A DNA stretch of 12,696 bases from an uncultured Christensenella sp. (GCA_910585055.1 CAJUBY010000012.1:1-12696); one strand, 5' to 3'. Shown: positions 1-7,700, numbered from the stretch's first letter. Notes: generated by a model from the sequence alone, not told the origin. A program made the numbers and translations.

Positions 1-5
1 CAGTT

Positions 6-11
6 AAGGAG
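6..11 (+). promoter_or_regulatory. Ribosome binding site of the sigma factor gene
   Basis: AAGGAG lies 8 bases upstream of the ATG at 20, ideal Shine-Dalgarno spacing. It decides the start: the in-frame GTG at 11 overlaps the last base of this site and would leave no usable ribosome binding site. A TAA at 5-7 could be the stop of an upstream gene, but too little sequence is present to tell. Confidence 0.8.
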
Positions 12-19
12 TGGTACAC

Positions 20-1339
20 ATGAAAGATAAAAACAAAGAATCAAAAAAGCAGGCGGCACAGCAGGAGATCGCTACCGACGCGTATACACCGTCGGTAGAA
101 ATAACGTGCGCTCTCGACGATCTGCTTCGTTCTGCGGACGGCGGCGGTATCGAATACAACGCGCTGCTGGAAAAACTTGTGCCGCTCGAAGCAGGCGCCA
201 ACGATATGGATTATGCTCTTAAGCTGTTCGAAGACAAGGGTATCAGCATACTTAAGGACGGAGTCAAAGCGCCGATACTCACGTCTAAAATGAATAACGC
301 GCTGTCCAAACTTATTGCTTTGGGAAAAACGCGTAATTTCCTGTCTAACATAGAGATAGGCGAAAAACTTACTATCGAATGCGGCGCGGATGCGCAGCAG
401 CTCGAAGAAGCAATGCGTATTATCCGTGACAGCGATATAGAAATAACGGACGGTCAAGTAAAGAATGCCGAGCTTAAAAGCATCGAAAGTCTTATAGGCG
501 GCGAGGTTGGCGCGGACGATCCTGTAAAAGTGTTTTTAAAAGATATAGGTAAAATACCGCTTTTAAATGCCGACGAAGAAACGGATCTGGCAAAGCGCAT
601 GTCCGACGGCGACGAATATGCCAAAAAGAAACTTACGGAAGCAAACTTGAGATTGGTAGTCGCCATAGCCAAACGCTATGTAGGGCGCGGAATGCAGCTG
701 CTCGATCTTATACAGGAAGGTAATTTGGGTCTGATGAAAGCTGTCGAAAAGTTCGACTATACCAAAGGTTTCAGGTTTTCGACATATGCTACATGGTGGA
801 TCCGTCAGGCGATAACCCGTGCTATCGCAGATCAGGCGCGTACGATACGCATCCCGGTGCATATGGTGGAGACCATCAACAAACTAGCCAGAACAAACAG
901 GATACTCGTTCAAAAACTCGGCAGAGATCCCACGCCGGAAGAGATAGCCGAAGAAATGGATCTGCCGGTGGACAGAGTAATGGAAATACAGCGAATCAGT
1001 CAGGACCCCGTTTCGCTCGAAATGCCGGTCGGAGAAGAAGAGGATAGTCATCTCGGTGACTTTTTGGAAGACGAAAAATCCAAAGCGCCGCACGATTACG
1101 CCGAAGCGGGAATGCTTCGTGAACAGCTTGCCGCCGTTCTTAATACGCTCACGCCGCGCGAGGAAATGGTCATACGTCTTCGTTACGGGCTGGACGACGC
1201 ACATCCGAGAACGTTGGAAGACGTGGGCAAAGAGTTCGGCGTTACGCGTGAGCGTATACGTCAAATAGAAGCCAAGGCACTGCGCAAACTGCGTCATCCC
1301 AACAGATCCAAGCGTTTAAAGGATTTTACGGATAAATAG
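20..1339 (+). CDS. rpoD: Primary (housekeeping) RNA polymerase sigma factor, RpoD/SigA, with apparent doubled region 1.1
   Basis: The product is the 439-residue housekeeping sigma-70 factor that directs RNA polymerase to -10/-35 promoters. Region 1.2 is near residues 165-198. Region 2 (about 205-275) contains RLVVAIAKRYVGRG, DLIQEGNLGLMKAVEKFDY and the -10 recognition/melting segment FSTYATWWIRQAITRAIADQ. Region 3 spans about 284-360, including the finger-like PVGEEEDSHLGDF. Region 4 (about 371-432) carries the -35 helix-turn-helix DVGKEFGVTRERIRQIEAKA. Regions 2-4 are almost identical to Bacillus SigA, so the assignment is secure. SigA has about 371 residues; the extra length is N-terminal, where residues 28-81 and 91-145 both resemble region 1.1, the domain that masks DNA binding in free sigma. 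The start is ATG 20 (see the ribosome binding site). The next gene begins on the base after the stop. Confidence 0.97.
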   Translation: MKDKNKESKKQAAQQEIATDAYTPSVEITCALDDLLRSADGGGIEYNALLEKLVPLEAGANDMDYALKLFEDKGISILKDGVKAPILTSKMNNALSKLIALGKTRNFLSNIEIGEKLTIECGADAQQLEEAMRIIRDSDIEITDGQVKNAELKSIESLIGGEVGADDPVKVFLKDIGKIPLLNADEETDLAKRMSDGDEYAKKKLTEANLRLVVAIAKRYVGRGMQLLDLIQEGNLGLMKAVEKFDYTKGFRFSTYATWWIRQAITRAIADQARTIRIPVHMVETINKLARTNRILVQKLGRDPTPEEIAEEMDLPVDRVMEIQRISQDPVSLEMPVGEEEDSHLGDFLEDEKSKAPHDYAEAGMLREQLAAVLNTLTPREEMVIRLRYGLDDAHPRTLEDVGKEFGVTRERIRQIEAKALRKLRHPNRSKRLKDFTDK

Positions 1340-1954
1340 ATGAGCGGTCGGTTGGATTGCATAATATCGCTGATAGAACCGTCAGGTATAATAGCCGACG
1401 TCGGCTGCGATCACGGGCTAGTCGCCCAATATTGTGCGGAAAGCGGCATTGCCGAAAAAGTGATCGCGTCGGACATAAGCGAAAAATGCTTGAAAAAGGC
1501 CGAGGATCTATTACGTGATGCGGATAACGTTGAGTTTATATGTTGCGACGGAATACGGTATTATTGCGACGAAGCAATCATATCCGGCATGGGCGGTATA
1601 CTTATTTCGGAAATATTGAGGTCGGCGCAGACTTTGCCGAATACGGTGATAGCTGTTCCGCACCGAGACGGAGGAACGCTGCGCCGAACGCTTTTAGAAC
1701 TTGGGTACGGCATAGACCGAGACGTACCGATATGGGATAAGGATAAATTTTATTCGGTCATTCGTGCAAAAAAATGCGGCGGTGTTACAAGACTGACGGA
1801 GCTGCAGATCGAGTTCGGCGCCGAGTGCGAGATCCCGTCGCAGGCGCTGTCGGCATATCTCATTAAATTGCGCGATACGTATATGCGTGCGCCGCATGTA
1901 AATGCGGAACGGCTAAAATCGGTCTCTGCCGCTTTGCGGTTGCAAGGCGTATAA
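1340..1954 (+). CDS. trmK: tRNA (adenine(22)-N1)-methyltransferase TrmK
   Basis: TrmK (YqfN in Bacillus) is a cytoplasmic SAM-dependent enzyme that makes m1A22 in the D-loop of tRNAs. The 204-residue product shows the family's SAM-binding motif I, ADVGCDHGLVA (about 19-29), an acidic strand end ASDIS (43-47), CDG (69-71), and the diagnostic SGMGG (82-86). After this come AVPH, LRRTLLELGYGI and a FYSVIRAKK segment, matching the family's qPn..LR.wL...g and the strand before the C-terminal coiled region. Its position directly after the primary sigma gene is the arrangement known from Bacillota. ATG abuts the sigma stop TAG with no spacer and only a weak distant AAAGGA (1318-1323), so translation is probably coupled. 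It is slightly shorter than the usual 225-240 residues, mainly at the C-terminus. Confidence 0.92.
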   Translation: MSGRLDCIISLIEPSGIIADVGCDHGLVAQYCAESGIAEKVIASDISEKCLKKAEDLLRDADNVEFICCDGIRYYCDEAIISGMGGILISEILRSAQTLPNTVIAVPHRDGGTLRRTLLELGYGIDRDVPIWDKDKFYSVIRAKKCGGVTRLTELQIEFGAECEIPSQALSAYLIKLRDTYMRAPHVNAERLKSVSAALRLQGV

Positions 1955-1990
1955 CAATCAAAGTATTTTTTTAATTAACAGGAGAGTATC

Positions 1991-2722
1991 ATGGACGAAA
2001 ACATCAAAAAGAAATTCAAAGCACTGATAGACTATCAGAAGAAGGATATCGAATTGCGGAAATTGAACAATGTGTTGGACCGCGACGAGGCGCTTGCCAG
2101 CATGAACAAAAACAAGCGCGTGTTTAACGATGCCAAACAGGCTATCGCAGATTGCGAGCAGCAAGCCGGCGGTATACTGGATATGTACGGCGAGCTGCGT
2201 AAATACGTGGAAGAAAACGAAGCATTACTCGAAGAATTGGAAAAAAGCGAAGCTTCCGGCGAAGAAGAACTTGAACAGCGCGTCAAAAAGCTGGAAAGTC
2301 TTAAATCGAAGTTTCAGTCGGCGGATAAAAAAATGCACGATATCGACGAAAAATCGAAAGCCGTATGTTCGCGGCGCACCGATGCGCTTAAAACCGGCAA
2401 CGCTGCAAAAATAAAGTTCGGCGAAGCCCGTGAAAAACACAATAAACTCGTCAATTCCAAATCCGAAGAGATTGGCAGATTGAAAGCCGAATTGGAAGAA
2501 CAGAAAAAATCGCTCGATCCGCAATTTTTTGCGGAATACAATAAACTTGTCGAAGAAAACAAATTTCCGCCTGTCGTTCCCGCTGCCGGTGACGATAAAA
2601 AGAATATGTACAATTGCGGCGGCTGCGGACTCAATCTACCGCAGCGTGGGAATGCGATGCTTAACGATAAGGGATGGTTTCGCTGCGAAAACTGCCGCAG
2701 GATAATCGTACGTTTGGATTAA
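1991..2722 (+). CDS. Coiled-coil protein with C-terminal C4 zinc ribbon (DUF164/CdsZ-like family)
   Basis: The 243-residue product has two parts. Residues about 5-190 are rich in Lys, Glu, Leu and Ala with heptad-like spacing and predict as a long antiparallel coiled coil. The C-terminus holds a zinc ribbon with Cys209-x2-Cys212 and Cys232-x2-Cys235 (YNCGGCGLNL and RCENCRRIIV), the order and spacing of the family annotated as C4-type zinc ribbon domain protein; the chlamydial relative is CdsZ. Members are often described as nucleic-acid binding or scaffold proteins, but the role in Bacillota is not settled, and none is claimed here. The ATG follows an AGGAGA-type site (1980-1985) at good spacing. 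It sits 36 bases after trmK, a neighbourhood where many clostridia have a Nif3/DUF34 gene in between; none is present here. Confidence 0.88.
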   Translation: MDENIKKKFKALIDYQKKDIELRKLNNVLDRDEALASMNKNKRVFNDAKQAIADCEQQAGGILDMYGELRKYVEENEALLEELEKSEASGEEELEQRVKKLESLKSKFQSADKKMHDIDEKSKAVCSRRTDALKTGNAAKIKFGEAREKHNKLVNSKSEEIGRLKAELEEQKKSLDPQFFAEYNKLVEENKFPPVVPAAGDDKKNMYNCGGCGLNLPQRGNAMLNDKGWFRCENCRRIIVRLD

Positions 2723-2744
2723 AATATTATTTCGGGTGGGATAC

Positions 2745-3605
2745 ATGAAAATTCGTAAAGCAATAATTCCGTGCGGAGGACTGGGTACGCGGTTTCTACC
2801 GGCTACTAAAGCCATACCTAAAGAGATCTTGCCGGTAATAGATACACCGGTACTTGCGTATATCGTAGACGAAATAATAGCCGGCGGTATCGACAGTATA
2901 ATGATTATACTCGGTCCCGGTAAATCGGCAATCAAAGATTATTTTACGGAAAGCGCAAAGCTGGAAAAAGCTCTTTCGGGAAAACCCGAGCTTTTGGAAG
3001 TGCTGCGCAGCGCAGATAAAAAAGCCGAGATAGTGTTCGGTATGCAAAAATATCCGCGCGGAAGCGGCGATGCGGTATTACAGGCAAAAAGTTTTACCGG
3101 TAACGAACCGTTTGTCATGGCTAACGGCGACGATCTTATTGTTAACGACGTACCTGCCGTTAAACAATTAACGGATGCTTATAACGATCGGCAGGCTGCC
3201 GTAGTCGGAGTTCAAAAGGTCGAGCGAAGCGAAGCCTGTAAGTACGGTATAATCGATCCGACGGAAATCATAGGAAAAACAGTGCTGTGCAGTTCCATCG
3301 TCGAAAAACCCCAAGGAGAACCTCCGTCATTGTATGCCGCGCTCGGCAGATATGTTTTGACGCCGGAAGTATACGATTATATTGAAAGTTTGCCTAAAAA
3401 CTGCAGGGAAATAGGTTTGACGGACGCCGTCAACCGAATGATGAAAAACGGGGAAGCGTATGCTTACGAATTCGACGGCAGAAGATACGATATGGGCGAT
3501 AAATTCGGTGCGCTGACGGCTACCGTGGATTTCGCGTTGAAACGTCCCGATCTTAAAGATAAGTTTAAAAAATACCTCTTATCGGTGCTGGGTGATGAGA
3601 ATTAA
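2745..3605 (+). CDS. galU: UTP--glucose-1-phosphate uridylyltransferase (GalU/GtaB)
   Basis: This cytoplasmic enzyme makes UDP-glucose from UTP and glucose-1-phosphate, the donor for envelope polysaccharides, glycolipids and galactose metabolism. The 286-residue length is normal. The nucleotide-binding loop is GGLGTRFLPATKAIPKE (11-27). Further family landmarks are PVIDTPVLAYIVDE (30-43), GDD (128-130) in the metal-binding region, KYGIIDP (166-172), IVEKP (185-189), LGRYVLTPEVYDYI (200-213), EIGLTDAVN (222-230) and RRYDMGDKFG (246-255). Departures from GtaB are Cys-Gly for Ala-Ala before GLGTRF, GSGDA (106-110) for GLGHA, and ANGDD for LLGDD. ATG 2745 is preferred over in-frame GTG 2736 because GGTGGGA (2735-2741) can only serve as ribosome site for the ATG, and the protein then begins MKIRKAIIP as in relatives. 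It starts 22 bases after the zinc-ribbon gene and overlaps the next gene. Confidence 0.93.
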   Translation: MKIRKAIIPCGGLGTRFLPATKAIPKEILPVIDTPVLAYIVDEIIAGGIDSIMIILGPGKSAIKDYFTESAKLEKALSGKPELLEVLRSADKKAEIVFGMQKYPRGSGDAVLQAKSFTGNEPFVMANGDDLIVNDVPAVKQLTDAYNDRQAAVVGVQKVERSEACKYGIIDPTEIIGKTVLCSSIVEKPQGEPPSLYAALGRYVLTPEVYDYIESLPKNCREIGLTDAVNRMMKNGEAYAYEFDGRRYDMGDKFGALTATVDFALKRPDLKDKFKKYLLSVLGDEN

Positions 3606-4218
3606 TGCGTTGTGTTTAGACGGAGCCGAGCAGGCAAAAAAGTTTTGCGATAAGATAGTGGTTTGCGGCTGTGCTATTGCAGACGGCGACGGCGCTGTGA
3701 TGTTGACGCCGTTTTCGGAATCCGTACGCAGTGGTGATATCTATTTAAAAAGTATGCTCGACGAAACGGAATTGGAAAACGCCTGCGATTATCTTATTTC
3801 AACAGACGCCCGTGCCGTGATCAGAGCCTCTTACGACCTTAACGAATCGGGTATCATCGAAGCCAAATATAAGCTGTCGCCCGTAATGCTTTTGCATAAA
3901 TTGGGGGTGCTGGATAAGTGTACCGTTGCAGGCGGCGTGTGTCTGGATAACGACGATCTCGATCTAATGGCGCAAGAGAATGTTCCTTTGATCTTGCTTC
4001 CCACTGCCGATGCCGGTTACGGTCACGGTTTTGCGCCTGTGTGTGCGGCTTTGCGGCGAGGCGTACGCGTCGGTATAGGAACTTTCGACGGCAAGTATAA
4101 CAGAACGTGCGATATAAATGTAGAAGCGGAATTTTTAAAGCTGACCGCAAATGCGGAAATGCGTACCGAAAATGCACTATCGGATACCGAAGTACGCAAG
4201 ATATTGGCTTTCGAGTAA
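3595..4218 (+). CDS. Short amidohydrolase-like protein lacking the metal ligands
   Basis: The 207-residue product resembles the C-terminal half of MtaD/TrzN/SsnA-type amidohydrolases. Landmarks are SPVMLLHKLGVLDKCTVAGG (95-114, cf. the family's rPv..L...Gll....laaHcv), DNDDLDLMAQENVPLILLPT (118-137, cf. di.lla..gv.vahnPtsN), GHGFAPVCAALRRGVRVGIG (143-162, cf. asGiaPv..ml..GvrvaLGTD) and a DINVEAEF (173-180) helix. The hallmark residues are gone: no N-terminal HxH, VAGGV (111-115) replaces the aHcv histidine site, and GTFDG (162-166) has a shifted Asp. At about 207 rather than 420-450 residues, enzymatic activity seems unlikely; a binding or structural role, or a decaying gene, is possible. 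The frame is open with clean codon use, arguing against fresh decay. ATG 3595 overlaps the galU stop by 11 bases; GTG 3592 is the in-frame alternative. No terminator is visible after it. Confidence 0.7.
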   Translation: MRINALCLDGAEQAKKFCDKIVVCGCAIADGDGAVMLTPFSESVRSGDIYLKSMLDETELENACDYLISTDARAVIRASYDLNESGIIEAKYKLSPVMLLHKLGVLDKCTVAGGVCLDNDDLDLMAQENVPLILLPTADAGYGHGFAPVCAALRRGVRVGIGTFDGKYNRTCDINVEAEFLKLTANAEMRTENALSDTEVRKILAFE

Positions 4219-4257
4219 AATTATCGCGTGTAACATAAAAAATTTGCGTCTATTAAG

Positions 4258-4286
4258 TTGACAAACGATCAATAATTTAGTACAAT
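4258..4286 (+). promoter_or_regulatory. Promoter of the tRNA-Leu gene
   Basis: A perfect -35 TTGACA (4258-4263), a 17-base spacer and -10 TACAAT (4281-4286, one mismatch to TATAAT) form a strong primary-sigma promoter. The predicted transcript start near 4292-4294 leaves only about 3-5 bases of 5' leader before the tRNA. Confidence 0.9.
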
Positions 4287-4296
4287 AACAAGGCTT

Positions 4297-4379
4297 GCGA
4301 GGGTGGCGGAATTGGCAGACGCGCACGTTTGAGGGGCGTGTGGGCAACCGTACGGGTTCAAGTCCCGTCCTTCGCACCA
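4297..4379 (+). tRNA. tRNA-Leu, anticodon GAG
   Basis: An 83-base class II tRNA that reads CUC and CUU. The acceptor stem GCGAGGG (4297-4303) pairs with CCTTCGC (4369-4375), with one G-U. The anticodon stem CACGT/GCGTG (4324-4328 with 4336-4340) encloses TTGAGGG, placing GAG at 4331-4333. A short variable arm with a GGG-CAA-CC core follows, then T-arm ACGGG-TTCAAGT-CCCGT. Discriminator A4376 fits leucine, and CCA is encoded at 4377-4379. A single-gene unit between its own promoter and terminator. An open frame in the + direction passes through this gene but is not coding. Confidence 0.97.
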
Positions 4380-4387
4380 TAATAATT

Positions 4388-4426
4388 AGCCGGTATTTTT
4401 CGTTAATCGGAGAATACCGGCTTTTG
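4388..4426 (+). terminator. Intrinsic terminator of the tRNA-Leu unit
   Basis: A perfect 10-bp inverted repeat, AGCCGGTATT (4388-4397) and AATACCGGCT (4413-4422), with a 15-base loop, is followed by a T-rich tract TTTTGTATT. It begins 8 bases after the tRNA CCA end, the expected position for a stand-alone tRNA transcript. Confidence 0.9.
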
Positions 4427-4652
4427 TATTATGTAGATCTGAAAATTGTCTTTATTATGTTCGGTCGGCAGGACGTGTTATGCTATAGCTGCTTTGCTGT
4501 TTCACTTTTTTATAAAGGCTGTTTTATCCAATATTTTGTATATAGGTTGTGCGATCGTGTGCTCTATAACATAATATGTAGTGTTATTTCGCATAAATAT
4601 GAACAAACTGTAAATTTATCGAGAAATTTTGCATGTATAAAGGCATATATAT
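4427..4652. other. AT-rich intergenic spacer with nothing recognisable
   Basis: Part of a 416-base gene-free stretch (4380-4795) whose ends are explained by the terminator, the promoter and the leader. Between them I see no convincing gene, tRNA or repeat. A short ATAACA/TGTTAT inverted repeat (4566-4571 and 4582-4587) is too AT-rich and too short to call. The composition is clearly more AT-rich than the flanking genes. Confidence 0.6.
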
Positions 4653-4681
4653 TTGACAAACGTCCGACAATCGGATATAAT
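4653..4681 (+). promoter_or_regulatory. Consensus promoter of the large lipoprotein gene, with a dyad in the spacer
   Basis: TTGACA (4653-4658), a 17-base spacer and TATAAT (4676-4681) match the primary-sigma consensus at all 12 positions. The predicted start is near 4687-4689. The spacer contains the perfect dyad TCCGA-CAA-TCGGA (4663-4675), which touches the -10 box and is positioned where a repressor would block RNA polymerase; no regulator is identified. Confidence 0.9.
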
Positions 4682-4687
4682 ATAACG

Positions 4688-4795
4688 AATATCGGTCTTG
4701 GTTTCGGACAAGGAAGTCCGCCAATGCCGATATTGTCGTATAAAAAATTTGTCGGAAATAAATTAAAAACGCTGTTTGTACGACTTGAGGTGATT
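4688..4795 (+). promoter_or_regulatory. Structured 5' leader of the lipoprotein mRNA (two abutting hairpins)
   Basis: Hairpin 1 (4688-4734) begins at the predicted transcript 5' end. Its strands are AATATCGG/CCGATATT (4688-4695 with 4727-4734), extended by a T-G wobble, then after one mismatch TTGG/CCAA (4698-4701 with 4721-4724), then after a TTT bulge CGGAC/GTCCG (4705-4709 with 4716-4720), closing the loop AAGGAA. Hairpin 2 starts on the very next base: GTCGTATAAA (4735-4744) pairs with TTTGTACGAC (4775-4784), 10 bp with one wobble, around a 30-base loop that can form a small AATTT/AAATT stem. It ends one base before TTGAGGTG, the ribosome site (4785-4792) of the ATG at 4796. No U-run follows either hairpin, so a simple terminator is unlikely. 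Pairings are read by eye; function is inferred. Confidence 0.6.
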
Positions 4796-7700
4796 ATGAA
4801 AAAACTTCGAAAAATCATTTATATAGCATTATTGGTATTGACGGTATCGGTACTGTCGTTATTTGCTGCGGCGTGCGGTGATAAACGAGAATCCGCTCCG
4901 TCCGAGTATACCATATATTTTATGCTGGATGCCACGAACGAATACGATTCTTATACCGGAGTAAAGGGTAGTGATATCGTCAGGACGAAAGACGATCCCG
5001 TTAAGGCAAACTACGAATTCGACGGATGGAGCTTATCGCCGAACGGCGAAGTAGTGGAATTGCCGCAAAAGATGCCGGGAAACAGCGTAAAGTATTACGC
5101 CGTGTTTTCCAGACGTTATACAATAACGTTGAATGTCGGCAGCGGAACGCTCGATACAGCCAATAAGCTTTCGGTCAAAGCCAATCAAAAACTGTACGAT
5201 ATCGTTTCCGATATTATTCCCGCCGCGCCCGGTGAATCGGAATTCGACGCATGGTATTACGGAAACAAAAAGATCGATGCACAGTCGACCGTATCTATGC
5301 CGTCCAGCAGTATTACGCTCGATGCGCGTTATTCGATTGGTTATACCGTAAATGTTTACAAAGAGACCGGTTTTAAAACCGATACATATACCGAGTTTAC
5401 GGCAGACAAAGTAACAAAAACCGGATTTGTAGGTACCGCTCCCAAAGAAACCGAATTTCCGAGTTTTGCGGAATACGACCTTAATGTAGAAAAAAGCGGG
5501 AATCCCAATCAGTTTGTTCTCGCCGCCGACGGAAGTAATGTATATAATGCTTATTATGCGCTTAAAGGCTGCAATTTGACTTTTAACGGAAACGCACCGG
5601 AAGGCGAAACGCTCAACGGCAACGCGATGAATACCGAATGGGGTTACGGCACGCAAAACGATTTACCGGAATGCGGTTATTCAATAAGCGGTTACCGTTT
5701 TTCGTATTGGTCGACGTCAAAGGACGGCGGCGAACGTTTGTATCCCGAAGATAAATACAGTATTACGCAAGCGACGACGCTGTATGCCGTTTGGACAAAA
5801 GCTTATACCGATTTCAACGGCAGATCGTACGACAATATATTTATAGACACCGACAAAAACGGCGATCATGTCGCTTATCTCCAAAGGATAAATCTTTCGG
5901 AGCAGAAAGGCGAATACGATCCGTCGACAAAGGTATTCAGTTTCAAAGACGGTAATAGAGTTATTTTAAGCGGAAAGATCGACGAGGAAAACGGTACATA
6001 TTTGTGTATCAGCGAGTCGGTGTACTATTTGCATAATATCGGTACGGATCTCGGGCTTAACGGTAACGTAGACAAATCCGTAACGCTTTTATTGGATACG
6101 AAAGGCGACGCCGTTTACAACGACGGTTCTGCGGAAATAGTCGGTATATTCGAACAGGATGCCGCGACGCAGTCTATGAAGTTTATATCCGATAGCAAAA
6201 CCTTTTATTTCCGTATTTCTACGCATACAAATAAAGACACTTACGAAGTAAACGATGTGTTCGATATCCGCGGAGCGGAGTATGGGGATTGGAACAATCT
6301 TACATCGGACGAGACCGTAGATACTGCTTTTAAGATGACGCTCGACGGATTCGGAAACGCCGTCATGACGGCTACCGGTCTCAAATCGGATTTTAAGGAT
6401 ACCGTTACGGTAACAACCAACGGATTTTACAGATTTACCGAAAACAGTACTGCGGACAATGTAGAGCTGTATGTCGCGTTTGTGAGGAATTCAACTGTCG
6501 ATGCATTTAAGTGCCGTTTGTTAAAGGGGACTTATTCGTCCGGCGAAACACAGTATACTAACGTTTATATCGAAAACGTAATGGCGACTACGGTTTATGC
6601 TCACCCCGGAGCCGGCGAGCTGGATATAAATACCGCAGATAAGATCGTGTTGGACGGTTACGGCATATTCGACGGAAGCGCCGTTATGACCGTTAACGGA
6701 ACGTCTACGAATAACAAGTATATCCTCGAGACAAATGCGTATAAATATCTGTCTAGGTTGAATGTGTATTCGCTTACCGTGATACCTCAAAGCGGAGATT
6801 CTGCAGTTTACGAGCTCGGCAATGTAAAAGTGGGAGAAACTACGTATCTTACGTATACGTTACGTCAGAACGTTGCGCGCGATTACGAGATAACCAAGCT
6901 CGAAAGCGTTTACGACCATCACGATGCCGATACCGATGCTTATTATAAATTACGTATACACAACGACGGTATTGCCGAATTCATGTTCAATATGCCGACG
7001 GAAAGCAGCGTGTACGGTGTTACTAATTTCAAGTATCTTTCCGGCGTAGTAGGTAAATACAGCCGTATCGGAAATACCGACGAGTATTTGTTTACGGCCT
7101 CTATATCCGCCGAGACTGCGATGCTGTTGTATTATCAGTACAACGCCATTTATAAAATGCCGTTAAACATAAGTGGGTTCGGTAATTTTAAATTTAAGTT
7201 TGTACAGCCCGAAACCGCCGACGGCAGCGTGTCTTTGGAAGCTACTGCGATATCCGATAATTACGGTACTTCCGAAGGACTCAATCCGGGCGGATTGAAA
7301 TTTACGTACAACGGGATAGAGTATACTACCGACGGTTACGGCAAGGCTAACGGTTCAGACGGAAGTTCGTACGATTATATGGTATCCGACGAAATGGGGT
7401 TGCCGTGCCTTATGATCGAGTGGAAAGAACCCGGTAAAGATGCGGACGGCAAGGATACGACCGTTACCAAGACCGAAGCGTTCTTTAATATAGGAAGCAA
7501 GGAAAGCCCCGACTATTTGCGCCGTACCGAAACGTACGGAAAATACAATACGCAGTATGCGTCGTATTTTCCCGGTCATGTATTTTACATGCTGATGCTG
7601 GAAGACAACTATGCCGTTTTGGCTTGTATAAGCACGAGCAACGGTGCAGTTTCGATTTATTCTTACGGCACTGTAGAATGGGAAGCCGCTGTTGCAGGCG

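Noticed and set aside
2736..2744. Upstream GTG start for galU
   Set aside because: It overlaps the GGTGGGA ribosome site of ATG 2745, and homologues begin with the MKIRKAIIP-like segment.
4566..4587. ATAACA/TGTTAT inverted repeat in the spacer
   Set aside because: Six AT-rich base pairs with a 10-base loop and no T-run are within chance for this composition.
4295..4795. A 167-codon in-frame extension ahead of the lipoprotein
   Set aside because: It reads through the tRNA, its terminator, a promoter and the leader; the signal peptide and ribosome site place the start at 4796.
4564..4818. Minus-strand open frame of 84 codons across the lipoprotein leader
   Set aside because: It overlaps the promoter, the leader structure and the signal peptide; I see no ribosome site and no recognisable protein feature.
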